NCBI GenBank assembly: GCA_902533965.1
Contig: CACANZ010000001.1
Coordinates: 1 to 37,159, forward strand
Origin: an uncultured Pelagibacteraceae bacterium
GTDB lineage: Bacteria > Pseudomonadota > Alphaproteobacteria > Pelagibacterales > AG-422-B15
Length of the DNA: 37,159 nt
Direction: 5' to 3'
Shown piece by piece: positions 1 through 9,000 of this stretch. A model generated the notes under the pieces. That model was not told where the DNA came from, made no database searches, and was given only the letters and a program-made list of their open reading frames with translations. The position numbers and the translations under genes were made by a program. Position 1 is the first letter of the stretch. The number at the start of each line of letters is the position of its first letter.

Positions 1-420
1 CTTGAAGATGGTTTGTATATGGCAACAGATAGAGGTGGGATGCCATGGCTGTCCGGTGGTGGTTGTCTTGTTGCAAGAGATTTGCTACGCATGGGACTGC
101 ATTTCTCAAGAAAAGGTCTTGGGATCAGAAATAGATTAGCTGGCTCTCGTAAATTTATTGATGATACAGTTTCTGAAAAAGGTCCAAAATATATGCACTT
201 AAAAGATGAAAAATATGTTTATTATGCAAATCAAACTATGAAATCTAATGATTGGATTGGGCATTCTGGATACGGTGGGCAATTTTTAATGATTAACTTA
301 GAAACAAATGTTGTTGCAAGTTTTTTTTCTGTTTTAGAAACCGACTCAGCAACTGATGAAGACTATAAAGCCAAAATGATTCTGATGCTTGAGGAAGTAA
401 CATCAAAGCAATATTCATAG
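1..420 (+). CDS. Beta-lactamase-fold serine hydrolase, C-terminal part
   Basis: The reading frame is open from the first base of the window, so the N-terminus, including the catalytic SxxK serine, lies upstream and outside the window. The visible 139 residues resemble the C-terminus of class C beta-lactamase / esterase-type serine hydrolases. They contain GMPWLSGGGCLVARDLLRMG, the usual helix after the active-site region, and HSGYGGQF, which matches the family's third motif (the KTG/HTG counterpart). Such proteins hydrolyse esters or amides; the substrate cannot be told from this end. The stop is followed by a short gap and the VOC gene at 433, so the two are probably co-transcribed. Family placement is fairly safe, function is not. 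Confidence 0.8.
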   Translation, partial: LEDGLYMATDRGGMPWLSGGGCLVARDLLRMGLHFSRKGLGIRNRLAGSRKFIDDTVSEKGPKYMHLKDEKYVYYANQTMKSNDWIGHSGYGGQFLMINLETNVVASFFSVLETDSATDEDYKAKMILMLEEVTSKQYS

Positions 421-432
421 AAAGGATAGATA

Positions 433-816
433 ATGAGAGGATACGTAATGGTTGGGTCAAGTAATTTAAAAGAATCTAAAGCATTCTACGATGTTGTCCT
501 CGCAGTAATGGGAATAGTTTCAATTTATGAGGATGAGGTGTGTGTAGGTTATGCTCGAGAGGGGAAACAAGATGTTGAGTTCTATATAACCAAACCGGCA
601 AATGGAAAGCCTGTTACATTTGGAAATGGTACACAGATATCCTTTTTGACCGAGTCAAAAGAACAAGTTGATAAGTTTCACAAAACTGCTTTAGGACTTG
701 GAGCACAAAATGAAGGGGATCCAGGTTTTAGACCAAGCGACAGTAATGTTTATTATGCATACATCAGAGACCCAGATGGTAACAAAATTTGCTCATATAC
801 AAGTGTAAATGTCTAG
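433..816 (+). CDS. VOC (glyoxalase/bleomycin-resistance fold) family protein
   Basis: A 127-aa protein with a single vicinal-oxygen-chelate module. It opens with the paired-strand pattern MVGSSNLKESKAFYD and ends with YAYIRDPDGNKICSY, the typical last strand carrying the metal-ligand region. The family includes glyoxalases, dioxygenases and resistance proteins, so no substrate can be assigned. The ATG at 433 is preceded by an AAGGA ribosome-binding site. The 3' end overlaps the next gene by 8 bp (809-816), which suggests translational coupling with the alpha/beta hydrolase. Confidence 0.8.
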   Translation: MRGYVMVGSSNLKESKAFYDVVLAVMGIVSIYEDEVCVGYAREGKQDVEFYITKPANGKPVTFGNGTQISFLTESKEQVDKFHKTALGLGAQNEGDPGFRPSDSNVYYAYIRDPDGNKICSYTSVNV

Positions 817-1801
817 GGCTACCAGGTTTAAATTATATCGAGCATTGCTTATAGTTGCTATTGTTTTAATAGTACCAGTCATCTTTATTGTAGGAATTAC
901 TCTGCCCTATTTATTTAATACAATAAAAATAACTTTTCCTGATATTGTCATTGATAGAGATGTTGAAAGCTATATTGCTGAAAAAGAACTGGTTTTTGAG
1001 AATACTGATCCCCGAGCAAAGAAAAAAATCATATGGCATGATGATGCGAAAATTAAAACTGAATATTCAATTGTTTATCTTCATGGAAGTTTTGCGACGG
1101 GGCGTCAACAAGAAGAAGTTTTGGTAAAGATTGCCAAAAAATTAAAGGCTAATTTATTTATATCAAGACTAGCTGGCCATGGCTCTGGTTTTGAATCTAC
1201 AAAATCTCTGGAGGCCAAAAATTTTCTCGAAGATGCAGCCGAAGCCGTTGCAGTAGGCAATAAAATCGGAAACAAAGTTATATTAATGGGTTTTTCAGCT
1301 GGAGGTTCATTTGCATTAATGGCTGCAAAAGATCAGAATTTAAGTGAAAAAATTGATCATCTGGTACTTGTGGCGCCATGGACTCCCAAGCTATCTCCTC
1401 CTTATTTCTTAGCGGCCACTGGGTTATTTTTTAAAAGCCAATACAAGTTTAATTTTCCTAGAATGTTTAACTTGCCAAATGAAGAATGGGATCCTTTTTG
1501 GGTTAATGAATTTCACAGAGAACTTCCAAGACAGCTTTGGGTGGCGGCATTTTCCGGAAGGAAACTTGAATTTCAAGAGACTAAGATTCCACTTTTAGTA
1601 TTTTATGAAGAAAAAGATAAAGTAGTAAACGCTGAAGGAGTTAAAAAAATATTTGAACAATGGAAAGGACCTAAGAAAATAATTAATAACGATACTAATT
1701 TAGGAGGCTTTAATTATCATGATATTATTGGAATTCTAAACTCCCCACAAGATGATTTCTTTGTTGAGGAAATCAACAACTGGATAGAAGTTAACTCTTA
1801 A
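809..1801 (+). CDS. Membrane-anchored alpha/beta hydrolase
   Basis: 330 aa. Residues about 10-33 form one strongly hydrophobic segment, read here as an N-terminal membrane anchor. A serine-hydrolase alpha/beta fold follows: LHGSFATG for the oxyanion loop, GFSAGGS for the nucleophile elbow, an acidic residue in YEEKDKVV and a late histidine in NYHDI. These would complete a catalytic triad. The physiological ester or lipid substrate is unknown. Its start overlaps the VOC gene and its end runs 11 bp into the convergent MatB-like gene, as expected in a tightly packed genome. Confidence 0.8.
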   Translation: MSRATRFKLYRALLIVAIVLIVPVIFIVGITLPYLFNTIKITFPDIVIDRDVESYIAEKELVFENTDPRAKKKIIWHDDAKIKTEYSIVYLHGSFATGRQQEEVLVKIAKKLKANLFISRLAGHGSGFESTKSLEAKNFLEDAAEAVAVGNKIGNKVILMGFSAGGSFALMAAKDQNLSEKIDHLVLVAPWTPKLSPPYFLAATGLFFKSQYKFNFPRMFNLPNEEWDPFWVNEFHRELPRQLWVAAFSGRKLEFQETKIPLLVFYEEKDKVVNAEGVKKIFEQWKGPKKIINNDTNLGGFNYHDIIGILNSPQDDFFVEEINNWIEVNS

Positions 1802-3314
1802 ATAAACTTTTATTATTTTCTCTTAATTTATTTTTTTGAACTTTGCCCATAGAATTTCTAGGTAAATTCGACATGAATATTATTTTTTTTGGCTGTTTAT
1901 ATTTAGCAATTTTATCTTTTGTATAATCCAATATTTGACCACCGTCATTTTTATCATCAGTTGTCACTACTGCCGCAACAACTGCTTCGCCAAAATCATC
2001 ATGTTGAACTCCAAAAACTGCTGACTCTGTAATATTTGGCAACTCGTTTATCACGTCTTCTATTTCCTTAGGATAAACATTTAGTCCACCGCTTATAATC
2101 ATATCTTTATCTCTACCAACAATAGTAAAGTAGCCATTTTCATCTTTTTTTGCGAGATCACCTGTTATGAAGAAGCCATCACCTTTAAATGATTCTTTGG
2201 TCTTTTCTTCCATTCCCCAGTACCCCTTGAAAATATTTTCGCCCTTAAGTTCAATGGTTCCTATTTGACCCTCCTCTACTTCCTTACCTTCTTCATTGAC
2301 TATTCTTATTTCAACGCCTGGAAGAGGTATGCCCACTGTTCCTGCTTTTCGTAATCCGTCATATGGATTTGAAATATTCATATTTGTTTCTGTCATGCCA
2401 TATCTTTCAAGAATTTTTTTACCAGTTCTTTTTTCAAATTCAATGTGAGTTTCTGACAGTAAAGGTGCTGAACCAGAAATAAATAGTCTCATGTGTTTTG
2501 CTGACTCATTATTTAATTTTTCATTTGCCAACAATCTTGTATAAAAAGTTGGCACACCCATCATGGATGTGGCTCTTTTCATCCAAAGCAAGGCTTTTTC
2601 AGCATCAAATTTTTCCAAGAAAATCATTGATCCTCCGACAATTGCGAGAAGATTACATGCAACAAAAAGACCGTGCGTATGGTAAATAGGTAGCATATGT
2701 AAAAGCACATCATTTTCTGTAAATTTCCAAAAATTTCTTAAAACTTCAGAATTTGAAACCAAATTTCTATGCGATAGCATCGCTCCTTTTGATTTTCCAG
2801 TAGTGCCGGATGTATATAAAATGGCAGCTAAGTCATTTTCGTTTCTTTTAATAGATTGAAATTTTTTTGGATAGTTTTTTATCTGCTCAATCAATGAGCC
2901 AGTTTCATTTAAATTTAATGATAAAATTGAAACCGAAGAATAGCTTAATAAGTTTTTTACTTCATTTTGAATTTTGTAATCGACAATTATCACCTTAGGT
3001 TTGGCGTCATTGAAGAAATATTCGAGTTCACTTAGGGTATAGCCAGTATTGAGTGGCAGATAAACACCTCCAGCTTTAATGGTTGCTACGTATGTAGCAA
3101 GTTGAATTACATTCTTTTCTGCCTGTATGGCCACGCGGTCACCTGGTAATAAATTTATATCTATTAAGTAATTAGAAATTTGATTTACAATTTCATTGAA
3201 TTCTAAGTAACTTATCTCTTTAGTTTCATTGATCAAAAAAATATTTGGACTCGTTTCGTTAGATTTGAATATTTCATCAAATAGATAGTTTGATTCAGTC
3301 ATTACTCTTTTCAT
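1791..3314 (-). CDS. matB: Acyl-CoA synthetase, MatB-like malonyl-CoA ligase
   Basis: 507-aa ANL-superfamily ligase, likely cytosolic. The AMP-binding loop YTSGTTGKSKG is at residues 167-177, RYGMTETN at 304-311, and the hinge region TGDLAKKDENGY begins at 384. The catalytic lysine near the C-terminus lies in NSMGKVQKNKL. The segment MTETNMNISNPYDG followed by AGTVGIPLPGVE is characteristic of malonyl-CoA synthetases, so malonate plus CoA and ATP to malonyl-CoA is the best guess; methylmalonate or another short dicarboxylate is possible. It overlaps the upstream enolase-superfamily gene by 20 bp. A second ATG at codon 5 would reduce the overlap to 8 bp. Confidence 0.8.
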   Translation of the reverse strand: MKRVMTESNYLFDEIFKSNETSPNIFLINETKEISYLEFNEIVNQISNYLIDINLLPGDRVAIQAEKNVIQLATYVATIKAGGVYLPLNTGYTLSELEYFFNDAKPKVIIVDYKIQNEVKNLLSYSSVSILSLNLNETGSLIEQIKNYPKKFQSIKRNENDLAAILYTSGTTGKSKGAMLSHRNLVSNSEVLRNFWKFTENDVLLHMLPIYHTHGLFVACNLLAIVGGSMIFLEKFDAEKALLWMKRATSMMGVPTFYTRLLANEKLNNESAKHMRLFISGSAPLLSETHIEFEKRTGKKILERYGMTETNMNISNPYDGLRKAGTVGIPLPGVEIRIVNEEGKEVEEGQIGTIELKGENIFKGYWGMEEKTKESFKGDGFFITGDLAKKDENGYFTIVGRDKDMIISGGLNVYPKEIEDVINELPNITESAVFGVQHDDFGEAVVAAVVTTDDKNDGGQILDYTKDKIAKYKQPKKIIFMSNLPRNSMGKVQKNKLRENNKSLFKS

Positions 3315-4440
3315 CCAATGAATAAATGCTCAACCGAGATAAAATATCTTCGTGAATAACTATACCAAGTCCAGCTGATTTATTTATATGTGCTTTATTA
3401 TCTACAATATCAAAAGGTAACTCACAAAATTTCTTTGAAAAGTTTATATAATCTGGAAATATTTCAGCCTTTTCTGAATTAGAAATACTTGAGCAAACAT
3501 GAAGCATCGCAGATGCTGAAACGGACATTGAATTCCAGCAATGTGGAGAAATAGAGATGCCATTATTTGATGCTTCATTTGATATCGTGATAATATCAAC
3601 GAGTCCGCCCATACCTGAAATATCAGGATTAAATATATCTACTGCATTTCTGTGTATTAATTCTCTGAAATGGACCAAGCCTGATTGCTTTTCACCAGTT
3701 ACAACTTTCATATTAAAAGCATTTTTGATCTCAGTAAGTAAGCTTATATTCTCACCATCAACAGGCTCTTCTATCCAGTAAGGATTAAATGACGATACTT
3801 CTTTTAAAAAAGATTTTGTCTTATCTAAATCTTTGGGCACAGCTAAATCAAGCATTAGCGGTAATTCATCTCCTACTATTTCTCTAACTTTTTCAACAAA
3901 CTGAATTGAAATTGATACGTTATCTAGCATTGGATATATCTTGATCCCCCCATATTTCTTTCCATAAAATTTTTCTATTTGTCTCAAATAGTCATTTGTG
4001 TCTTTTTTTAAATCGCTCCAACACGTAGCATAAATGGGAACATTTAGTTTAGGACTTTTTGTTAGTAAAGAATTTAAAGGAAGATTTTTTAACTTCCCTG
4101 ATATGTCCCATAATGCAATTTCAATGGCACTTGTAGCAGAGCTGAAATCTAAACCTCTGTGACCATCACTTAACAATGAAATTTTATTATAAAAAGACTT
4201 TATTGATAGATTTGGAATATTCGAAATTTCTCTAAATAGCTCTTTTATAATAATCGCAATACCCTTTTCTCTAAGATTAATAGAGAATGCTTCTCCCCAA
4301 CCTTCAATTCCATCTTCAGTAGTTATTTTTATGATGATAAATTTTTTTGTATTTGACCATTGATCATCAGACAGATGATTATCAGTTATCCAAATCTTTA
4401 ACCTTGAGAGTTTACCAATGCTTATATCTTGATTATTCAT
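3295..4440 (-). CDS. Enolase-superfamily acid-sugar dehydratase-like protein (MR/MLE)
   Basis: 381 aa with both enolase-superfamily domains: an N-terminal capping domain (about 1-130) and a modified TIM barrel. Predicted metal ligands are D198, E224 and E250. K167-x-Y169 replaces the KxK base motif, while D273 (NPDIS) and H300 (SPHCW) form the Asp-His dyad, with E326 at the end of the barrel. That pattern fits the mandelate-racemase subgroup, most of whose members dehydrate sugar acids. It sits directly upstream of the MatB-like ligase with a 20-bp overlap, so the two enzymes probably act in one small carboxylate pathway. The exact substrate is unknown. Confidence 0.82.
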   Translation of the reverse strand: MNNQDISIGKLSRLKIWITDNHLSDDQWSNTKKFIIIKITTEDGIEGWGEAFSINLREKGIAIIIKELFREISNIPNLSIKSFYNKISLLSDGHRGLDFSSATSAIEIALWDISGKLKNLPLNSLLTKSPKLNVPIYATCWSDLKKDTNDYLRQIEKFYGKKYGGIKIYPMLDNVSISIQFVEKVREIVGDELPLMLDLAVPKDLDKTKSFLKEVSSFNPYWIEEPVDGENISLLTEIKNAFNMKVVTGEKQSGLVHFRELIHRNAVDIFNPDISGMGGLVDIITISNEASNNGISISPHCWNSMSVSASAMLHVCSSISNSEKAEIFPDYINFSKKFCELPFDIVDNKAHINKSAGLGIVIHEDILSRLSIYSLDEKSND

Positions 4441-4515
4441 TATCAGTATTAATATTAGATGGAATATAATTTAATTTGATCTTTAACATATATAAAAAAA
4501 ACCTTATGTTAAGGT

Positions 4516-5010
4516 ATGATTTCAAAGTTAATACTAGGCGCAGGTTGTTTTTGGGGAGTAGAAGTTCTTTTTGAAGAAATGTCTGGCGTTAAAAAAGTAA
4601 TTTCAGGGTATGCCGGCGGACATACAGAAAACCCTACATACGAAGAGGTCTGTACAGGTAAGTCAGGACACATTGAAGTTGTTGAGATTGAGTATGATAA
4701 TAGTGAAGTAAAGTTTGAGGAATTGTTAGACAAGTTTTTCTTTATTCATGATCCAACTCAGATGAATCGTCAAGGTCCAGACATTGGTGAACAATACAAA
4801 TCAGTTATTTTTTGTAATTCTGATGAAGAAAGAAGAATATCGGAAAGCAAAATTGATGAGATTAATAACTCAGGCGAACATCAAAACGAAGTAGTTACAG
4901 AATTAAGAGAGAATGCTAAATTTTGGCCTGCTGAAGAATACCACCAAGACTTCATAGAAAAAAATGGTAAAGTTTGCTATCACCAACTTTACGTACAACA
5001 CAAATCCTAA
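4516..5010 (+). CDS. msrA: Peptide methionine-(S)-S-oxide reductase MsrA
   Basis: 164 aa. The catalytic motif GCFWG starts at residue 10 with C11 as nucleophile. It is followed by GYAGG (31-35), the block from T37 to G51 ending in EEVCTGKSG, and EEYHQDF (140-146). A cysteine at 154 may serve as resolving residue. It reduces methionine-S-sulfoxide in proteins or free methionine with thioredoxin as electron donor. It stands alone on the plus strand, divergent from the enolase-superfamily gene across 75 bp, and ends at a strong stem-loop shared with the convergent DmdA-like gene. Confidence 0.95.
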   Translation: MISKLILGAGCFWGVEVLFEEMSGVKKVISGYAGGHTENPTYEEVCTGKSGHIEVVEIEYDNSEVKFEELLDKFFFIHDPTQMNRQGPDIGEQYKSVIFCNSDEERRISESKIDEINNSGEHQNEVVTELRENAKFWPAEEYHQDFIEKNGKVCYHQLYVQHKS

Positions 5011-5026
5011 ATTGTATTATTATTAA

Positions 5027-5054
5027 TGCTCAGCACGTTGATTTGTGCTGAGCA
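5027..5054. terminator. Bidirectional stem-loop terminator between msrA and the DmdA-like gene
   Basis: A perfect 10-bp inverted repeat, TGCTCAGCAC (5027-5036) and GTGCTGAGCA (5045-5054), encloses an 8-nt loop in AT-rich surroundings. It lies 16 bp after the msrA stop and 11 bp beyond the stop of the convergent DmdA-like gene. There is no long U-run on either strand, so it may protect 3' ends as much as terminate transcription. Confidence 0.7.
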
Positions 5055-5065
5055 ATTAATATAAA

Positions 5066-6409
5066 CTAGCCCTTTACAACTTCTCTTGTATTTGCGTTGA
5101 AAGACTCAGTAAACGGAACATCAACTGTTACGGCGTCCACTGGTACTCCTGGCTCATCAGCATATATATCAGGTAAATGAACCTTAAATTTTTTACCTAG
5201 TTCCCATTTTGGAAAACCATTTGGATTAAGAGTTCCATCAAAAGGTATATAACCCATAGCTATATTTTTTCCTTTTTCAGGATGATACCAAGGTGAAGTA
5301 ATAAAGCCACATGGGTCTCCACCGTCACCAGGAGACACAAGCCAAAAATCAGGCGCATACTCATCAATTGGTTTGCCACCAATCTCAAATCCCACCAATT
5401 GTAACTTGTATGGCTTATGACCATCTTTCAAGTCAGCCTTCATCTTTTCAAGCGCTTGCTTACCGATATAATCACCTTTTTTCTCCCACTCACCTTTTCC
5501 AGATAAAGAAACCTGATAACCAAGATTACATTGAAAAGGATTGTGCTCATGATCTAAGTCCTGACCCCAGGATAAAATACCTGCTTGTATTCTTCTGTGG
5601 TGAGCAGGTGCTATAACCATTAGGTTATGTTTCTTGCCTGCTACTAAAACAGCATCCCACATATCGTCGGCATAGAGCGTCGCATTTCGTAAATAAATTT
5701 CATAACCGGACTCGCCTGAGAAACCAGTTTGAGAAATCACGCAACTTCTTCCACCAACTGTAACTTCTGCTAAACCATAGAAAGGAATATTATCAAGATC
5801 AACCTGATCACCCACTAGGTCTTTCATCAAGGCAATGGCTTTTGGTCCTTGAATTTGAACAGGGCACGCATCAATTTCATCAATTTCCACATCAAATCTT
5901 TTATCAGCGTTTACGCCTTGCAAATAAAGTCCAATATCTGAGTCTGACAAACTAAACCAAAACTCATCTTTTGAGATTCTTAAGAGAATAGGATCATTTA
6001 AGACTCCGCCTTTATAGTTACATAATATTACGTACCTAGCTCGTAATGGTGATATCTTTGTAGCATCCCTTGTAATTACATAGTCTGTAAATTTTTCAGC
6101 ATCTGGACCAATAACCCGTATTTGTCTCTCAACCGCGACATTCCACATAGTCACATGATTTTTTATTGCTTCATATTCAACCATTGCTCCACCATCTTCA
6201 GGCTTTACATAACCTCTGGGATGATAAATACGGTTATAAACTGTTGCTCTCCAGCATCCTGCCTCCATCGACTTATGCCAATATGGTGACTTTCTCACTC
6301 GAGTTGAAATCAACATTTCAACTTTTGTTGGTCCACTTTGGCGTAAATTGTAAGGAACATGTCTGTCGCTTTGATCAACAGTAGTGTTATGTTCTATTTT
6401 TTTAGACAT
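5066..6409 (-). CDS. DmdA/GcvT-family tetrahydrofolate-dependent demethylase-like protein
   Basis: 447 aa of the GcvT/DmdA fold. It looks closest to DMSP demethylase DmdA: VTMWNVAVERQIRVIGPD (86-103), WFSLSDSDI (151-159), the VQIQGPKAIALM block (184-195), QTGFSGESGYEIYL (227-240) and SWGQDLDHEHNPFQC (280-294) all have close DmdA counterparts. DmdA moves a methyl group from DMSP to THF, giving methylmercaptopropionate. This protein is about 75 residues longer than typical DmdA (about 365-370 aa), with an N-terminal lead and a longer C-terminal barrel, so the substrate could differ. LigM-type aryl O-demethylases are a more distant alternative. It overlaps metF by 8 bp and faces fhs, which supports methyl transfer to folate. 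Confidence 0.8.
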   Translation of the reverse strand: MSKKIEHNTTVDQSDRHVPYNLRQSGPTKVEMLISTRVRKSPYWHKSMEAGCWRATVYNRIYHPRGYVKPEDGGAMVEYEAIKNHVTMWNVAVERQIRVIGPDAEKFTDYVITRDATKISPLRARYVILCNYKGGVLNDPILLRISKDEFWFSLSDSDIGLYLQGVNADKRFDVEIDEIDACPVQIQGPKAIALMKDLVGDQVDLDNIPFYGLAEVTVGGRSCVISQTGFSGESGYEIYLRNATLYADDMWDAVLVAGKKHNLMVIAPAHHRRIQAGILSWGQDLDHEHNPFQCNLGYQVSLSGKGEWEKKGDYIGKQALEKMKADLKDGHKPYKLQLVGFEIGGKPIDEYAPDFWLVSPGDGGDPCGFITSPWYHPEKGKNIAMGYIPFDGTLNPNGFPKWELGKKFKVHLPDIYADEPGVPVDAVTVDVPFTESFNANTREVVKG

Positions 6410-7142
6410 AGTAGTTCTCCTTTTCTAACCATTCGTTTGCTTTTTTTATTCCACCAAACGCATAAATGTGAAAATGTTCAACGTTCTCTTTTAATTCTTG
6501 AATTACATCATCAGGTGTCTGAACAGTCAATAAATCAAAAATTTTAGATGCATTTTTTTTTGCGAAATTAAGCGTATTTTTTAATCCAACAAATCCAGCG
6601 AATTTTACTAGTGTCTTCATAGAAGCCGGACCTGCAACGCCTACATGAACAGGAAGTGGTGCTCCAGAAATAAAAGACGATAATGCGTCTGTATCTTGTG
6701 TCCACTGTGTTACAATATAGTCAGCAAATGGGGCCTTTGATTTCATTGCTTCTTCAATAGCTGCATCGCTCATATTTGGAGATCCCTCAGGATGACCAGC
6801 AATACCTATTTTCATTCCATCAAACAATCCAGTTTCTATAAGTTGTAGTGAACAATGATATTTTCCTAAAATATCTCGATCGCCACCAATTATTAAAACT
6901 TGTTTAACTCCAGCCTCTTTAACTTGCTCTATATATGATTTTAACATATCTGAGTCAGTAATTGAACGAGCTGGAAAGTGAGGAATGGGATTATAACCTG
7001 CACTAGCTAACGCTTTGGTTTGTTCAATGACGTCAAGATAATTTGTGCCAGGCAAAAATGTAATATAAATGTCATTGAGTTTAGGCAAATCAGACAGATT
7101 TGTTCTTGTAGTAACTTCCAATGAAAAATTTACATTTCCCAT
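6402..7142 (-). CDS. metF: Methylenetetrahydrofolate reductase, short form
   Basis: 246 aa, shorter than the usual roughly 290-aa MetF but with the family TIM-barrel pattern: an early FSLEV strand, GYNPIPHFPARS (48-59), a VLIIGGDRD loop and a GIAGHPEGSPN loop (113-123), and ADYIVTQ before the last strands. It interconverts 5-methyl-THF and 5,10-methylene-THF with a flavin cofactor. It is the first gene of a two-gene minus-strand unit with the DmdA-like demethylase (8-bp overlap). In this setting it probably runs in the oxidative direction, draining methyl-THF. No clear Shine-Dalgarno precedes the ATG; the leader instead contains a possible pseudoknot. Confidence 0.85.
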   Translation of the reverse strand: MGNVNFSLEVTTRTNLSDLPKLNDIYITFLPGTNYLDVIEQTKALASAGYNPIPHFPARSITDSDMLKSYIEQVKEAGVKQVLIIGGDRDILGKYHCSLQLIETGLFDGMKIGIAGHPEGSPNMSDAAIEEAMKSKAPFADYIVTQWTQDTDALSSFISGAPLPVHVGVAGPASMKTLVKFAGFVGLKNTLNFAKKNASKIFDLLTVQTPDDVIQELKENVEHFHIYAFGGIKKANEWLEKENYYV

Positions 7143-7165
7143 AATGCTGTAAATGAGTGTACCGC

Positions 7166-7215
7166 TTAAGCCACGCGAATTTTCAATTGCACTGCTTGGC
7201 TTAATTTTGCAGCGC
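7166..7215 (-). promoter_or_regulatory. Possible H-type RNA pseudoknot in the metF leader
   Basis: Read on the minus strand, GCGCUGC (7215-7209) pairs with GCAGUGC (7195-7189) to form a 7-bp stem with one G-U pair. Its loop holds UUAAGCC (7204-7198), which is fully complementary to GGCUUAA (7172-7166) downstream. The linkers are AAAA, AA and 16 nt, which suits an H-type pseudoknot. The 3' strand ends 23 nt before the metF start. A further long-range stem, GAGTCT (7221-7226) with AGACTC (7277-7282), lies upstream. The geometry resembles small ligand-binding riboswitches, but I cannot match it to a known class. Confidence 0.4.
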
Positions 7216-7332
7216 TATTTGAGTCTCCTAAAACAAAATTTAAGTAAAAATTTGTTCTATAGCAATACATTTTTGTAGACTCCTATCTGTAAAGTTCTTA
7301 AGTTGTCTAGGTTTTTAATATTAGTATTATTT

Positions 7333-9000
7333 ATGGCTGTACTCTCAGATATTGAAATTGCTAGAGAAAATAGCATGGCTCCTATTGAAGAAATTGCTTC
7401 AAAATTAGACTTAAAAGATCAAAATCTCCAAAAATTTGGGCACCACATTGCTAAAATTGATACTCAACATATAGAAAGTAATAACAAGAACGGAAAACTC
7501 ATTTTAGTGACGGCCATTTCACCTACCCCAGCGGGTGAAGGAAAGACTACTACATCAGTCGGTCTTAATGATGGCTTAAGTAAAATTGGAAAACAGTCAT
7601 TGGTATGCTTGAGAGAACCTAGTTTAGGACCTTGCTTTGGTGTCAAAGGGGGTGCTGCAGGAGGCGGTTACGCCCAAGTAGTACCAATGGATAAAATTAA
7701 TTTACATTTCACGGGTGATTTCCATGCGATCACATCAGCACATAACCTCCTTGCATCGATGATTGATAACCATATTTATTGGGGAAACGATTTAGGAATT
7801 GATACAAGAAGAGTGGTTTGGGGACGTGTTGTAGATTTAAATGATCGTGCTTTAAGAAACATTAATGTTAATTTAGGCGGTATAGCCAACGGATACCCAC
7901 GTGAGGATAAATTCGATATTACTGTTGCATCTGAAGTGATGGCAATTTTTTGTTTATCTACAAGTTTAGACGATTTACAAAATAGACTTGGGAATATCAT
8001 TGTTGGTTATACAAGGGAGAAGAAAGAAATTACGGCGCGAGACTTAAATGCAGACGGCGCGATGACTACTTTGCTAAAAGATGCCTTCTTACCTAATCTT
8101 GTTCAAACACTGGAGAAAAATCCTGCTATCATTCATGGGGGTCCTTTTGCAAATATTGCCCATGGATGCAATTCTTTAGTTGCTACTCAAACTGCTCTTA
8201 AATTAAGTGATTATGTTGTAACAGAAGCAGGCTTTGGTGCAGATCTTGGAGCAGAAAAATTTTTAGACATAAAGTGCCGTAAAGGAAAATTAAATCCTTC
8301 AGCAATAGTAATAGTTGCAACAGTTCGAGCGTTAAAAATGCATGGCGGTATGGATAAAAAAGAATTAAAAAATGAAAATGTTGAAGCTGTAAAAAAAGGG
8401 TTATCAAATTTAAAGCAGCACATTGCAAATATGCAAATGTATGGGGCGCCTGTTACAGTTGCTATTAATCATTTCATATCTGACAGTAAAAAAGAATTGT
8501 CAGCAATCAGCGATTGTTGTGACTCATTAAATGTAAAATCATTTAATTGCACACATTGGAGCAATGGTGGTGCAGGCACAGAGGACCTAGCAAAGTACAT
8601 AGTAGAAATTACTGAGCAAAATGCTCCAAAGATAAAGCACCTGTATCCGGACGAAATGAAATTATGGGATAAGATGAAAAAAATTGCACAAGAAATATAT
8701 GGAGCGAGCGATATTATTGCTGACCAAAAAATAAGAATGCAGTTTGACGACTTGGAGGAAAAATATGGCCATTACCCAATATGTGTAGCTAAAACTCAAT
8801 ACAGCTTCTCAACTGATCCAACTCTAAGAGGCGCTCCAAAAGACCATGTAGTTCCTATCAGAGAAGTTAGACTAGCAGCGGGTGCAGAATTTCTTGTAGT
8901 TGTATGCGATAAGATTATGACTATGCCAGGTCTGCCTAGAGTTCCAGCTGCAAATGCTATACACTTAAATAAAAATGGCGACATAGAGGGATTGTTTTAA
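7333..9000 (+). CDS. fhs: Formate--tetrahydrofolate ligase
   Basis: 555 aa, the usual family length. [12 protein letters not shown] (64-75) is the nucleotide-binding loop. The FTHFS signature follows at 95-119 ([18 protein letters not shown] onward), and the protein ends with the typical [14 protein letters not shown] region. It couples formate, THF and ATP to 10-formyl-THF, or the reverse when disposing of C1 units. I chose the ATG at 7333 because the protein then begins [10 protein letters not shown], like known members; an in-frame TTG at 7303 would add ten unrelated hydrophobic residues. It is divergent from metF-DmdA-like and coupled by TAATG (1-bp overlap) to the following ligase. Confidence 0.95.
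   Translation: MAVLSDIEIARENSMAPIEEIASKLDLKDQNLQKFGHHIAKIDTQHIESNNKNGKLILVTAISPTPAGEGKTTTSVGLNDGLSKIGKQSLVCLREPSLGPCFGVKGGAAGGGYAQVVPMDKINLHFTGDFHAITSAHNLLASMIDNHIYWGNDLGIDTRRVVWGRVVDLNDRALRNINVNLGGIANGYPREDKFDITVASEVMAIFCLSTSLDDLQNRLGNIIVGYTREKKEITARDLNADGAMTTLLKDAFLPNLVQTLEKNPAIIHGGPFANIAHGCNSLVATQTALKLSDYVVTEAGFGADLGAEKFLDIKCRKGKLNPSAIVIVATVRALKMHGGMDKKELKNENVEAVKKGLSNLKQHIANMQMYGAPVTVAINHFISDSKKELSAISDCCDSLNVKSFNCTHWSNGGAGTEDLAKYIVEITEQNAPKIKHLYPDEMKLWDKMKKIAQEIYGASDIIADQKIRMQFDDLEEKYGHYPICVAKTQYSFSTDPTLRGAPKDHVVPIREVRLAAGAEFLVVVCDKIMTMPGLPRVPAANAIHLNKNGDIEGLF

Noticed and set aside
7166..7215. Naming the metF leader a SAM-II or SAM-V riboswitch.
   Set aside because: The pseudoknot layout is similar, but I could not match the conserved core bases of either class, so it is left unnamed.
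7303..7332. N-terminal extension of fhs from a TTG start.
   Set aside because: The ten extra residues are hydrophobic and unlike the family; the ATG at 7333 gives the usual MxxLSDIEIA start and length.
8198..8428. Overlapping minus-strand open frames inside fhs.
   Set aside because: They are antisense to a conserved gene; composition is leucine- and phenylalanine-rich as expected from the reverse strand of AT-rich coding DNA.
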